From Kofleriaceae bacterium (GTDB lineage: Bacteria; Myxococcota_A; Polyangia; Haliangiales; Haliangiaceae), in contig JACKDR010000011.1 in assembly GCA_020633495.1 (NCBI GenBank), forward strand, positions 186,001-250,000: DNA of 64,000 nt. The letters are read 5' to 3'. Both the position numbers and the translations under genes were made by a program. Within the stretch, counting starts at the first letter, position 1. Every line of letters begins with the position of its first letter. Under the pieces are notes generated by a model. The model was not told the DNA's origin, did not search any database, and saw only the letters and a list, made by a program, of their open reading frames with translations. Shown piece after piece: positions 1-8,830 of this stretch.

Positions 1-2298
1 CTAATCTCCCATGAGCCAGTTGTACGCGCTCGAGATGCCGGAGGTCGCGCTGTCGTAGGCGCTGCTGACCGCGCTCTTGGCGCCGCCGTAGGCGCTGCTG
101 ACCGCGCTCTTGGCGCCGCCGTACAGGCTGCTCGCGGCGTCGGTCGTAGCGCTCCAGGCGCTGCTCGCGACGTCGGTGGTGGCATCCCACGCCTTGCCAC
201 CATACTCCGAGACCGTGTCGATGACAGGGGCCGCGGCGTCACTGATCGACTTGACGTACGGCGACGCCGCATCGCTGACCGTGTCCCACGCGGCGCCGGC
301 GGCGCTCGACGTGGCATCCCACGCCTTGCCGGCGGCACCCGAGGTGGCGTCCCACGCCTTGCCCGCGACGTCCGTGGTGGCGTCCCACGCCTTGCCCGCG
401 GCGTCGGTGTAGGGCTTGGCGGCCTTGCTGATGGCCTTGACGTAGGGGTCCGCGGCCTTGCTGGTCGCGTCCCACGCCTTGCTCGCGGCGCCCGAGGTGG
501 CGTCCCAGGCCTGGCCCGCGACGTCCGTGGTGGCATCCCAGGCCTTGCCCGCGACGTCCGTGGTGGCGTCCCACGCCTTGCCGGCCATCTTGCCGGCCTT
601 GTCGACGTACGGCGACGCCGCGTCGCTGACCGTGTCCCAGGCGGCGCTGGCGGCGCCGGAGGTGGCGTCCCACGCCTTGCCCGCGACGTCCGTGGTGGCG
701 TCCCAGGCCTGGCCCGCCATCTTGCCGGCCTTGTCGACGTACGGCGAGACCGCGTCGGTGGTGGCGTCCCACGCCGCGCCGGCGGCGTCGGTGTAGGGCT
801 TGGCGGCCTTGGCCACGGGATCGACCCAGTCCTTGTACAGGCGGTCGCCGGCCTTCGACAGATCCGAGCCGACGCGCTTCTCGGCGGCCGCGGCGTCGGC
901 CGCGACCACCTTGCTGCCAGCGGCGACGTCGGTGCCGACGGTCTTCGCACCCTCGATCATGTCGTGACCGACGACGGTGCTGTCGGCCATGTTGTACATC
1001 GACTTGCCGATCGCGCCGACGTCGACGGTGATGTCGCCCGACACCGAGCCGCCGTAGCCGAGCGCGGCGAACATCTTGCCGCCGACGTGGAACTTGCCGT
1101 CCTTGTAGCTGATGTCGCCCTCGGCGCCGATGCCGGCGCCGGCCATGCCCGAGGCGCCGATCTTGCCGGCCAGCGGCCCCAGGTTGCCGTGGACGTCGAC
1201 CGCGCCCTCGGCGCCGGCGAAGGCGCCGATGCTGCCCTTGGCGCCGACGAAGTCGGGGCCGAGGCCGATCTGGCCGCTGGCGCCGGCCTTGGCGCCGACG
1301 AAGCCCTCGGCGTGGGTGCCGATGCCGGCGTCGTAGTCGACGCCGCCGATCTTGACCTTCTCGCTCTTGGCGTCGGCGTTGAGGTCGGCGTAGCCGCCGA
1401 CCTTGCCGCCCACGCCGCCCTCGGCGTAGAGGCCGTTCTTGGTGTCGAGGCCGACCTTGCCGCCGGCGCCGCCCTGGGCGACGAAGCCGCCCTCGGCGCT
1501 CGCGGTGTAGCGCTTGTCGTCGCTCATCGCGACGGCGCGGGCGCCGGTCTTGTAGATGCCGCCCGCGGCACCCTCGGCGGACAGGAAGCTGGTGCTGCCC
1601 TTGCCGGTGGTGGGGTCGATCTTGGTCTTGATGCCGGCCGACGACTCGCCGCCGTAGCCCCACGTCGACTCGGTGAAGGTGCCGGCGCCGGTGACGTTCT
1701 TGTACGTGCCGGTGCCCTTGCCGTCAGCGCCCTTGATCTCCTCGGCGTCGGCGAGGGAGGCCTGACCGCTCTTGGAGATGTGCGCGTTGGGGTTTTCCTT
1801 GTCCCACAGCAGATCGAGGTTGGGCTGGTAGACCTCGGGCGCCGAGACCTTCATCGGCTCGTCGCGCGCCTCGATGTCCTCCTTGCGGTTGCCGAACGAC
1901 TTACCGGTCGCCGACCACTTCTGGTACTCGGGCAGCGTGATCTTGCCGTCGGAGTCGCGGCCGAAGCCCTGCGACTTCTCCTCGCCCTCGACGTGGTTGC
2001 CCCAGCCGCTCTTGCCGCTGACGACATCACGGACGCCGCTGGCGCTGGTCCCCGGCGTCGCCGGGGCCTTGCCGGCCGCGAGGTCGGCGAGCTCGCTGGG
2101 CTTCGCCATGCGATCCTCGGGCGGCGCCTCCGCGGGCGTCATGCCGAGCATCTTCATCCACGGGGTCAGGCCGGTGGCCTTGCCCGCGGTCTGAGCCGCG
2201 CCGGAGTCGGCGACGCCTTGCTGCGCGCGGGCGGGGGTCCCCTTGGCCCAGTCGACCGCGGAGCTCAAACCGGAGGTGATGTCGTCGAACCAGCTCAT
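1..2298 (-). CDS. Ala/Gly-rich protein with 11-residue helical repeats
   Basis: A complete 765-residue protein that I cannot assign to a family. Residues about 115-124 read DSDGKITLPE, the second half of an EF-hand loop, but the first acidic ligand is missing. Residues about 205-450 are Gly/Ala-rich with alternating charged residues (AGA/GG blocks). From about residue 490 to the end there are roughly 20 imperfect 11-residue repeats of the type AWDATTDVAGK, encoded by 33-nt imperfect repeats; these should form long amphipathic helices like LEA or apolipoprotein 11-mers. There is no signal peptide or membrane segment. It starts 24 nt after the upstream methyltransferase-like gene and is probably co-transcribed with it. 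Possible roles are a surface, membrane-binding or stress protein; none is shown. Confidence 0.75.
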   Translation of the reverse strand: MSWFDDITSGLSSAVDWAKGTPARAQQGVADSGAAQTAGKATGLTPWMKMLGMTPAEAPPEDRMAKPSELADLAAGKAPATPGTSASGVRDVVSGKSGWGNHVEGEEKSQGFGRDSDGKITLPEYQKWSATGKSFGNRKEDIEARDEPMKVSAPEVYQPNLDLLWDKENPNAHISKSGQASLADAEEIKGADGKGTGTYKNVTGAGTFTESTWGYGGESSAGIKTKIDPTTGKGSTSFLSAEGAAGGIYKTGARAVAMSDDKRYTASAEGGFVAQGGAGGKVGLDTKNGLYAEGGVGGKVGGYADLNADAKSEKVKIGGVDYDAGIGTHAEGFVGAKAGASGQIGLGPDFVGAKGSIGAFAGAEGAVDVHGNLGPLAGKIGASGMAGAGIGAEGDISYKDGKFHVGGKMFAALGYGGSVSGDITVDVGAIGKSMYNMADSTVVGHDMIEGAKTVGTDVAAGSKVVAADAAAAEKRVGSDLSKAGDRLYKDWVDPVAKAAKPYTDAAGAAWDATTDAVSPYVDKAGKMAGQAWDATTDVAGKAWDATSGAASAAWDTVSDAASPYVDKAGKMAGKAWDATTDVAGKAWDATTDVAGQAWDATSGAASKAWDATSKAADPYVKAISKAAKPYTDAAGKAWDATTDVAGKAWDATSGAAGKAWDATSSAAGAAWDTVSDAASPYVKSISDAAAPVIDTVSEYGGKAWDATTDVASSAWSATTDAASSLYGGAKSAVSSAYGGAKSAVSSAYDSATSGISSAYNWLMGD

Positions 2299-2322
2299 TG
2301 GTGTTAGTCCCTCGTTGTCGTC

Positions 2323-4035
2323 CTACGCGACCCGTGCCGCAGACTTTCCCTCGGCTGCCGCAGTTTTCGCCCCCCCCGCCTCGATCCCCTCCGGGTTCGT
2401 AGCCAAGGTTACAACAGGCGCGCGGGATGTAGGGGCGACGTGTCGTTCGGGGCCCCCCAGCCCGAGCTCGGCCTCGGCCTTGAGCCGGCTGATCCACTCG
2501 TGGGCGCCCTGGAAATCCGGAGCCAGCTCGAGCGCCCGGCGGAACTCGACGAGCGCGTCGGCCGGCCGCTCGGCGTAGTAGTAGCAGATGCCGAGGTTGA
2601 ACCGCGTCGCCGGGGTCTCGCCGAACCAGTCGAGCGAGATCTGGTAGAAGCGGGCCGCCTCGACCGGGCGCTTCATCACCATGTAGATGCGCGCCAGCTC
2701 GAAGGGCATGTTGACCGGCCCCGGGTAGTAGTTGCGCCACGCCCGGTCGAGCGCGACGCGGACGTCGAACTGCGCGATCTCGTCCAGGCCGGTGACCAGC
2801 TCGCGGAGCGTCCCGGCGAACTCGCACAGCATCTGCGGGTCGTAGCCGGACAGCCGCAGCAGGCCGAGGAACTGCGGCAGGGTCTGGGGCGGCCCGCGGC
2901 GGGTGGTCTGGTAGAGCTCGAAGAACTCGCCGGGCCCGAACTCCATCAGCTCGCGGAGGTGGACGCGGGTCGAGCCGAACGCCGGGCCGTCACCGCCGAC
3001 GACGCCGGCGAGGGTCCGCAGGTTGAGCGTGCGCCGCGCGGTGCCCATCGACCAGCCGCCGCACTCGGCGAGGTAGCTCGCGATGGCGTGGAAGTTCACC
3101 ATCATCGAGAAGCCGTCGCCGTGGAACTGCATCGCGTGCTGCTGACGGTGATAGAGCTCGTCGTGCTGGATGAAGCCCTTGTCCGAGGTCAGCAGCAGCA
3201 GCCGGTTGCGCGACATCTCGAGCAGCGTGCGCAGGCCGCGCAGCCCGCCGATCGGGATCGAGATCATCGTCCCCGACAGGGTCTCGCGGTAGGCCGCGAG
3301 CGTGCGCTCGAGGGCCGGGTCCTCGTAGTACGTGCCCTCGATCGGATGATCGGTGTAGCGGAACAGCAGCTCGGGCAGCCGGGGCGCGGCCGGGTTGACG
3401 CCGGCCGGGGCGCGCACGCTGATGCGGACCTCCCGGGCCTCGCCGCCGCCGAACTTGAACAGGTCCATCGTGAACGTGTCGAACGCGTAGTTGCCGAGCA
3501 CGACCATCGGGTTGTGGACCGTGGCGGCCGACAGCACGCCGGCGCCGTCGAGCAGCTCGATCTCCTTGGCGGTCTCGACGTCGAACACGCCGAAGCACAG
3601 CGTGCCGGTGGCGACGAACGGCGCGAGGTGCGGGTGCGCCGCCCACACCCGCGGGTTGTGGTCGACGAAGTCGGTCATCACGTAGCGCACGTCGAGGTCG
3701 GCGATCGCCGACTCCTGGAACAGCTGGCGCCACTTGCACAGGAACTGGAACGCGAACCGGCCGACGCCGGCGGCGAGCTCGACGATGTAGACCGGGTGCG
3801 CGGGGTCGATCTGCCCGGCGGCGCGCGCGTCGGTGAGGTAGACCAGCACCGCCTCGGCGTAGCTCTTGGCGATGAAGGTGTTGCACGTCGCGTAGGACGG
3901 CACCTCGCCGCTGTGCCACGCCGCCGGGCCTCGCCCGCCGTAGTACTGGCGCTGCAGGGCCCACACCACGGACTCCGAGAACCGAGTCTCCCGCTCGATC
4001 TGGGTGCCCGACACCTCGGTCGGCGGCGCGCTCAT
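2323..4035 (-). CDS. SAM-dependent methyltransferase-like protein with C-terminal TPRs
   Basis: A 570-residue predicted cytoplasmic protein. Residues about 86-94 (ELAAGVGRF) match motif I of class I SAM methyltransferases and a following VRYVMTDF strand matches motif II. The C-terminal 100 residues hold two or three tetratricopeptide units (ARIYMVMKRPVEAARFYQ, FNLGICYYYAERPADALVEF). It is a paralogue of the next gene upstream (4160-5785), sharing WALQRQYY/WRLQRTYY, the conserved CNT segment and the SDKG block. The substrate is unknown. The third in-frame ATG (4035) is chosen because a TAGAAT hexamer lies 7 nt before it and overlaps the ATG at 4044. The two copies probably form one operon and sit beside radical SAM genes, which suggests a shared modification pathway. 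Confidence 0.8.
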   Translation of the reverse strand: MSAPPTEVSGTQIERETRFSESVVWALQRQYYGGRGPAAWHSGEVPSYATCNTFIAKSYAEAVLVYLTDARAAGQIDPAHPVYIVELAAGVGRFAFQFLCKWRQLFQESAIADLDVRYVMTDFVDHNPRVWAAHPHLAPFVATGTLCFGVFDVETAKEIELLDGAGVLSAATVHNPMVVLGNYAFDTFTMDLFKFGGGEAREVRISVRAPAGVNPAAPRLPELLFRYTDHPIEGTYYEDPALERTLAAYRETLSGTMISIPIGGLRGLRTLLEMSRNRLLLLTSDKGFIQHDELYHRQQHAMQFHGDGFSMMVNFHAIASYLAECGGWSMGTARRTLNLRTLAGVVGGDGPAFGSTRVHLRELMEFGPGEFFELYQTTRRGPPQTLPQFLGLLRLSGYDPQMLCEFAGTLRELVTGLDEIAQFDVRVALDRAWRNYYPGPVNMPFELARIYMVMKRPVEAARFYQISLDWFGETPATRFNLGICYYYAERPADALVEFRRALELAPDFQGAHEWISRLKAEAELGLGGPERHVAPTSRAPVVTLATNPEGIEAGGAKTAAAEGKSAARVA

Positions 4036-4042
4036 CGCCAGC

Positions 4043-4048
4043 ATTCTA
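4043..4048 (-). promoter_or_regulatory. -10-like TAGAAT
   Basis: TAGAAT on the minus strand ends 7 nt before the ATG at 4035. This would place the transcription start at or beside the start codon, as at many other genes in this window. Confidence 0.5.
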
Positions 4049-4159
4049 GCCCAGCCGGCGGGCGGGCGAGGCTCCCTCACGCCGCCACCGGCCGCGGCCC
4101 CGGGCTTTTTCGGCCGCCGCCGCTCACTCCCGGGAGGCCGCCTCGCGCCGCCGCGCGGC

Positions 4160-5785
4160 TCAGCCCGGCGACGGCGCCGGGAACGTGCGCGCGGCCGCGC
4201 GCTCCCCTTCCGCCTCGATCCGCGCGATCCACTGGTGCGCGACCGCGAGATCGGGCTGCAGGTTGCGGGCGCGCTGGAACCAGCGCAGGGCCTGCGCCGG
4301 ATCCTCGGCGTGGTAGTAGCAGGCGCCCAGGCTCAGGCACGCGGCCGGCGACTCGCCGTACCAGTCGATCGCGAAGTGGTGGAAGCGGGCGGCCTCGTGC
4401 GGCCGGTCGAGCGCCAGCAGGACGCGGCCGAGCTCGTACGGCAGGTTCTGGAGCCCGGCGAAGTAGTTGGCCCAGACCCGGTCGATCGCCACCCGTAGCT
4501 CGACCGACAGCGCGTCGGTGATGCCGTGGCACTGACGGCGCACGAGCTCGGCGCGCTGGTGGAACAGGCCGGGGTCGTAGCCGCTGAGCCGCAGCAGCGC
4601 CAGGAACTGGTCGAGCGGCGCCTCCCGGGCGCGCCACAGCTCGAGGTACTCGTAGAGCTCGCCGGGGCCGAACTCGTCGAACCGCCGCCGGAACATCGCG
4701 ACCGTGTCGACGAAGTCGTCGCCGGCGTCGCCGCGGACGCACAGCGCGGTCTTGAGGTTGAGCGCCCGGCGCGACGTCGCCGCGTAGACGCCGCCGCGGG
4801 CCTCGAAGTAGCTGCCGATGGCGTGGTAGTTCACCATCATCGAGAAGCAGCCGGCGTGGAGCTGCATCGGCTGGTGGGCGCGGTGGTCGAGCTCGTCGGC
4901 CTGGGTGTAGCCCTTGTCGGACGACAGCAGCAGGCCGCGGCCGCCGGCCAGCGCGAGCAGCCGCTCGACCGCGTCGAGCCCGACGACCGGCATCGTGAAG
5001 GTGGTGTCCACCAGGCGCGCCTGGTAGGCGGCGAGCAGCTGATCGTGGATCGGGTTGCCGTGGTAGCCGGCCGCGTCGACGTCCTGGTAGCGGTACTGGG
5101 TCCGCAGCGTCGCGAGCAGATCGAGGCGCGCGAGATCGACCGGGCCGTCGCCGGGGGCGCGGGTCGTGACGCGCACCTCCTGCAGCGCGCCGGCGTGGAC
5201 GCGGAACAGCTCCTGCCGGAACGCGTCGAACGCGTAGTTGGCGACGATCACGACCGGGTTGGCGCAGCTGCCGGGGCCCAGCGCGGCGCCGTCGGCGAGC
5301 GCGATCGCGTCGTCGGCGTCGACGTCGAAGGTGCCGAAGGCGAGGCGGCCGTCGTCGACCAGCGGCCGGAGCTGCGGATGCTCGCCCCAGCGCCGCAGGT
5401 TGCTCGGCGTGAAGTCCGTCATGACGTAGCGGACGTCGAGGTCGCGCAGCGACGAGGCCCGGCGGAGCTCGTCGAGCGCGCGCAGGAAGTAGGCGGCGAA
5501 GGCCCCGACGCCGGCGCCGAGCTCGACGACGTGGACCGGCGCGGTCGCCACCAGCTTGCCGGTGCGGACCAGCTCGTGGAGGTACGCGATCACGACCTCG
5601 GCGTAGGCGGCCGCGAGGTAGGTGTTGCACGTCGCGTCGTTGGGGACCTCGCGATCGTGCCAGGCGCGCGGGCCCTGCCGGTCGTAGTACGTCCGCTGCA
5701 AGCGCCACAGCACCGAGCGGGAGAACCGCTGGTCCTGCTCGAGGACGGTCCAGCGACCGTCGCGCGCGGGCTCGTCGGTGCTCAC
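4160..5785 (-). CDS. SAM-dependent methyltransferase-like protein with C-terminal TPRs (paralogue)
   Basis: A 541-residue paralogue of the 2323-4035 product with the same order of elements: an N-terminal conserved block (FSRSVLWRLQRTYYDRQGP), motif I (VELGAGVGAFAAYF), motif II (DVRYVMTDF), a central SDKGYTQADELDHR block, and C-terminal TPR-like helices (LGACYYHAEDPAQALRWFQRA). The reaction is not known. GTG at 5785 is the only start in this frame that keeps the conserved N-terminus; the ATG at 5795 is out of frame. TACCAT lies 8 nt upstream. The gene is followed by its paralogue and lies 42 nt downstream of a B12-type radical SAM gene on the same strand, so the three may be transcribed together. 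Confidence 0.8.
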   Translation of the reverse strand: MSTDEPARDGRWTVLEQDQRFSRSVLWRLQRTYYDRQGPRAWHDREVPNDATCNTYLAAAYAEVVIAYLHELVRTGKLVATAPVHVVELGAGVGAFAAYFLRALDELRRASSLRDLDVRYVMTDFTPSNLRRWGEHPQLRPLVDDGRLAFGTFDVDADDAIALADGAALGPGSCANPVVIVANYAFDAFRQELFRVHAGALQEVRVTTRAPGDGPVDLARLDLLATLRTQYRYQDVDAAGYHGNPIHDQLLAAYQARLVDTTFTMPVVGLDAVERLLALAGGRGLLLSSDKGYTQADELDHRAHQPMQLHAGCFSMMVNYHAIGSYFEARGGVYAATSRRALNLKTALCVRGDAGDDFVDTVAMFRRRFDEFGPGELYEYLELWRAREAPLDQFLALLRLSGYDPGLFHQRAELVRRQCHGITDALSVELRVAIDRVWANYFAGLQNLPYELGRVLLALDRPHEAARFHHFAIDWYGESPAACLSLGACYYHAEDPAQALRWFQRARNLQPDLAVAHQWIARIEAEGERAAARTFPAPSPG

Positions 5786-5793
5786 GGCGCCGC

Positions 5794-5799
5794 ATGGTA
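5794..5799 (-). promoter_or_regulatory. -10-like TACCAT
   Basis: TACCAT on the minus strand ends 8 nt before the GTG start at 5785. It supports that start and an internal promoter between the radical SAM gene and the methyltransferase pair. Confidence 0.45.
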
Positions 5800-5826
5800 G
5801 CACGGCGGTGATCGGCGCGGCCGGCG

Positions 5827-7917
5827 CTACACCCGCACCAGGCCGTGGGCGCGGAACGGCTCGAACCACCCCGCCGGCTCGAGGTCGCGGCGCGACGGCG
5901 GTCGGCCGTCCGGCCAGTGGCTCGGGTGGCAGCGGCGCAGGTTGTCGGCGGCGGCGCGCGGCGCCGCGATCGTGCAGGTCTCGCCGCTGCTCGCGCGCAC
6001 GGTCACCAGGCCGCGCGACCACGTCGGCTCGCCGCCGAGCCAGCACAGGCGATCGCGATCGCGCGCGCCGGGGTGCGGCCCGGCCATGGTCTGCGCGACG
6101 AAGTCGGGCGCCACCGTCGGCGCCGGCACGTCGAGGCCGGTGAACCACTCCTGGACCGGCGCGTCGAGGTGCAGGCGTCGTCGGAAGTTGTCGAGCGCGA
6201 GGCCGAGGGCCTCGTGGACCGCGCGCGACCGGGGCACGCCGTCGGTGTAGGCGAAGGGCAGGAAGTTGCGCGCGAAGCCGCCGAACGGCTGCTCGCGCAG
6301 CCGGATCGGGAACAGCTCGGGCGTGCGGCCCAGCGGCGCGTGCGCGGTCACCGACAGCTGGTGGTAGACCGCGTTGTCGAGCAGGCCCGCGGCCACCAGC
6401 TGGCGGATGATCTCGAGGCCGTTGATCGTGTCCTGCACGGTCTCGCCGGGGAAGCCGTAGATCAGGTAGGCGTGCGCGGCGATGCCGGCCGCGGCCAGCG
6501 CCTGCAGCACCTTGATCACCTGCACCACCGAGACGCCCTTGACGATCTTCGCGAGCACCGCGTCGCTGGCGATCTCGATGCCGCCGGTGACCAGGATCAT
6601 GCCGGCGGCGGCGAGCAGCCGGCACCGGTCGGGCTCGAAGGCGCGGTCGAAGCGGACGTTGCCCCACCAGTGGTAGTTGCGGCCGCGGCGCAAGAGCTCG
6701 AGGGCGAGCTCGACCAGCAGCGCGGGCGGCGCGGCCTCGTCGGTGAAGTGGAAGCCCGACAGCCCGGTCTCGGCGTGCAGCGCGTCCATCTGATCGGCCA
6801 GGCGCGACGCCGGCATCGGATCGTAGTCGGCGATGTACGGCAGCGTGATGTCGCAGAACGTGCACTGCTTCCAGTAGCAGCCGTGGGCGGCGGTGAGCTT
6901 GAGCCACGGCCCGTCGTTGGCCCGCTGCACCGGGCTCGAGACGTAGACCATGTGGACGTAGCGGCGCATCGCGAAGCCGGCGTAGCTAGGCGGCGGCAGG
7001 TCGCCGAACGGCAGCGCCGGCTGGGTCGCGCCGGCGAAGACGACGCGCCCGGCGTCGCGCGTGAAGGTGTTGTGCAGCGGCGCGTCGTGCCCCTCCAGGC
7101 GGGCGCACAGCTGCCGCAGCGGCAGCTCGCCGTCGTCGAGCACGACGTAGTCGACGTGGTCGAAGACCCGCGGCTCGGCGAGCTCGCGGAGCTCGGTCGA
7201 CGGGAAGCCGCCGCCGAGGGCGCGCGCCACGCCGGGGCGGTGGGCGCCGAGCCAGGCGCCGAGGCGCAGCGCGCCCACCAGGTTGCCGGGGAACGGACAG
7301 GTGATGCAGACCAGATCGAGGTCGGCGGGCACCAGCGCCGCGGCGACCTCCTCGAGCATCGTCACGTAGGCGTCGGGCGGGCGCGCCAGCTCGGCCGCGA
7401 CCGGATCGAAGCTCGACGGCGACGCCGCCAGCGACGCCGCGTAGTCGGTCAGGCCGAAGTGAGGGTTGACCGTGGCCTTGAAGAACTCCATCAGCTCGAG
7501 GAGCATCAGCGACACGCGGTAGCGCGCGAAGTCGGTGGTGCCCCAGGTGCCGGGCGCGGCGACCGAGCGCTGGCCGCGCGGGCCCAGCGGGATCATCCCG
7601 CCCTGCACGATGCGGGTGGTCGCGGCCAGGTCGCGCAGCTGCACCACCGCGATCGCGTCGTCGATGATCTTGAGGTACTGGTCGCGGTTCCGGTAGACGA
7701 CCGCCTGGTCGAGCGTGAGCGCCGCCGGGTCGACCGCGGCGAACATGCGGTCGAGGCCGTCGCGGCTGAACACGCGCAGGAACAGCTCGAGGCTGACGTC
7801 GATCGGCACGACCGTGTGGCCGAGGTGGCGCAGCCAGCCGGCGAGCCGCGGCGCCGCGGCGTACGGCGTGTTGAGGTTCACGCTCGGCGGCACGACCATC
7901 GCGATCGTCAGCGCCAT
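5827..7917 (-). CDS. B12-binding-type radical SAM protein
   Basis: A 696-residue protein. The N-terminal part (VVPPSVNLNTPYAAAPRLAGWLRHLGH and later CPFPGNLVGALRLGAWL...GGGFPSTEL) has the layout of a cobalamin-binding Rossmann domain but lacks an obvious DxHxxG base-off motif. The radical SAM core follows. The cluster cysteines are C347, C352 and C355 (CYWKQCTFC), spaced CX4CX2C instead of the canonical CX3CX2C. Downstream, TGGIEIASDAVL and YGFPGE match other radical SAM core strands. The ATG at 7917 is chosen over the upstream ATG because AGGAGG lies 9 nt before it. It is divergent from, and paralogous to, the 8831-10930 gene. It likely performs radical chemistry such as methylation; the substrate is unknown. 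Confidence 0.87.
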   Translation of the reverse strand: MALTIAMVVPPSVNLNTPYAAAPRLAGWLRHLGHTVVPIDVSLELFLRVFSRDGLDRMFAAVDPAALTLDQAVVYRNRDQYLKIIDDAIAVVQLRDLAATTRIVQGGMIPLGPRGQRSVAAPGTWGTTDFARYRVSLMLLELMEFFKATVNPHFGLTDYAASLAASPSSFDPVAAELARPPDAYVTMLEEVAAALVPADLDLVCITCPFPGNLVGALRLGAWLGAHRPGVARALGGGFPSTELRELAEPRVFDHVDYVVLDDGELPLRQLCARLEGHDAPLHNTFTRDAGRVVFAGATQPALPFGDLPPPSYAGFAMRRYVHMVYVSSPVQRANDGPWLKLTAAHGCYWKQCTFCDITLPYIADYDPMPASRLADQMDALHAETGLSGFHFTDEAAPPALLVELALELLRRGRNYHWWGNVRFDRAFEPDRCRLLAAAGMILVTGGIEIASDAVLAKIVKGVSVVQVIKVLQALAAAGIAAHAYLIYGFPGETVQDTINGLEIIRQLVAAGLLDNAVYHQLSVTAHAPLGRTPELFPIRLREQPFGGFARNFLPFAYTDGVPRSRAVHEALGLALDNFRRRLHLDAPVQEWFTGLDVPAPTVAPDFVAQTMAGPHPGARDRDRLCWLGGEPTWSRGLVTVRASSGETCTIAAPRAAADNLRRCHPSHWPDGRPPSRRDLEPAGWFEPFRAHGLVRV

Positions 7918-8146
7918 GCGGCGGCCTCCTTCACCCGACGTCCCGCGGCGTGGGTGGCACATCGACGACGGTTTCGGTAGGCTCCATCGGGTCCGGCGAT
8001 TGTGCCATGGCCCCCTGGATCCTCAGAGGCGTGATCGCGCGCGTCGGCCCGGCACCGGCGCCGGCGTCGCGCCCGTCGCCGTGGTGGCGTCGGCGTCCCT
8101 CCCCCACCGCGCGGTGCGGCCGCACCTCGCCTCGCATGGAGCTCGC

Positions 8147-8686
8147 ATGATCAGGAGACACGTCTGGATCGCGGTCGTCGTCGCGCTCGGCTGCGGCTGC
8201 AAGTCGACGAAGAAGGAGGCGGCCGAGGAGCCGCCGAAGGAGCCCGCCGCCGCGCCCGCGACGCCGGCGCCGCCGCCCCCGGTCGCCGACGCGGCGCCGG
8301 CCGCGGCCGACGACACGATCGGCGCCGACAAGATGGGCACCTTCACCTGCGCCGAGCTCGAGCACGACGTCTGCAAGGGCGCCACCGATCACTTCGCCGC
8401 GACCGCGCCGGTCGTCCACCTGACGTACCGGACCCGGGAGCTACCCCAGGTCGGCGACGTCTACGTCGTCCAGTGGATCGCCGAGGACGTCGGCGACGCG
8501 GCGCCGCCGAACACGGTGATCGCGACGGTCGAGGACAAGGTCGAGGTCGTCGCGCCCGGCACCCTGAACTACGTCGTCAACAGCCAGCTGACCCGGCCGA
8601 CCAGCGGCTGGCCGGTCGGGACCTACCGGGTCGAGATCAAGCTCGGCGACCGCGTCGCGACGACCGCGCACTTTGCGATCGAGTAG
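8147..8686 (+). CDS. putative lipoprotein
   Basis: A 179-residue protein with an N-terminal Arg pair, a hydrophobic segment (VWIAVVVALG) and a lipobox-like Cys at residue 17, followed by a charged and Pro/Ala-rich linker to about residue 60. The C-terminal 110 residues look like a beta-sandwich: VVHLTYRTRELPQVGDVYVVQW, NTVIATVEDKVEV, GWPVGTYRVEIKLGDRVATTAHFAIE. This resembles accessory domains of other myxobacterial lipoproteins that end in a GxYxVEIxLG strand pair. It sits between two divergent radical SAM paralogues. It is probably anchored to an envelope membrane; the function is unknown. Confidence 0.75.
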   Translation: MIRRHVWIAVVVALGCGCKSTKKEAAEEPPKEPAAAPATPAPPPPVADAAPAAADDTIGADKMGTFTCAELEHDVCKGATDHFAATAPVVHLTYRTRELPQVGDVYVVQWIAEDVGDAAPPNTVIATVEDKVEVVAPGTLNYVVNSQLTRPTSGWPVGTYRVEIKLGDRVATTAHFAIE

Positions 8687-8764
8687 CGCCGCCCCGGACC
8701 GGGACCGCCCGGGCCGCCCGGGCCGCGCGTCGCGCCGCCGCCGACCGACGGTGGTTAGACGTGC

Positions 8765-8770
8765 TAGCAT
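8765..8770 (+). promoter_or_regulatory. -10-like TAGCAT
   Basis: TAGCAT lies 60 nt before the ATG at 8831, in the gap between the lipoprotein and the second radical SAM gene. It gives a conventional leader, unlike the leaderless spacing seen elsewhere. Confidence 0.4.
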
Positions 8771-8830
8771 CGCGATCGTGCCGTCGGTCTGGACCCACGC
8801 GTTGCGCCCTCGCGCGCGAACGAGGGCGCG

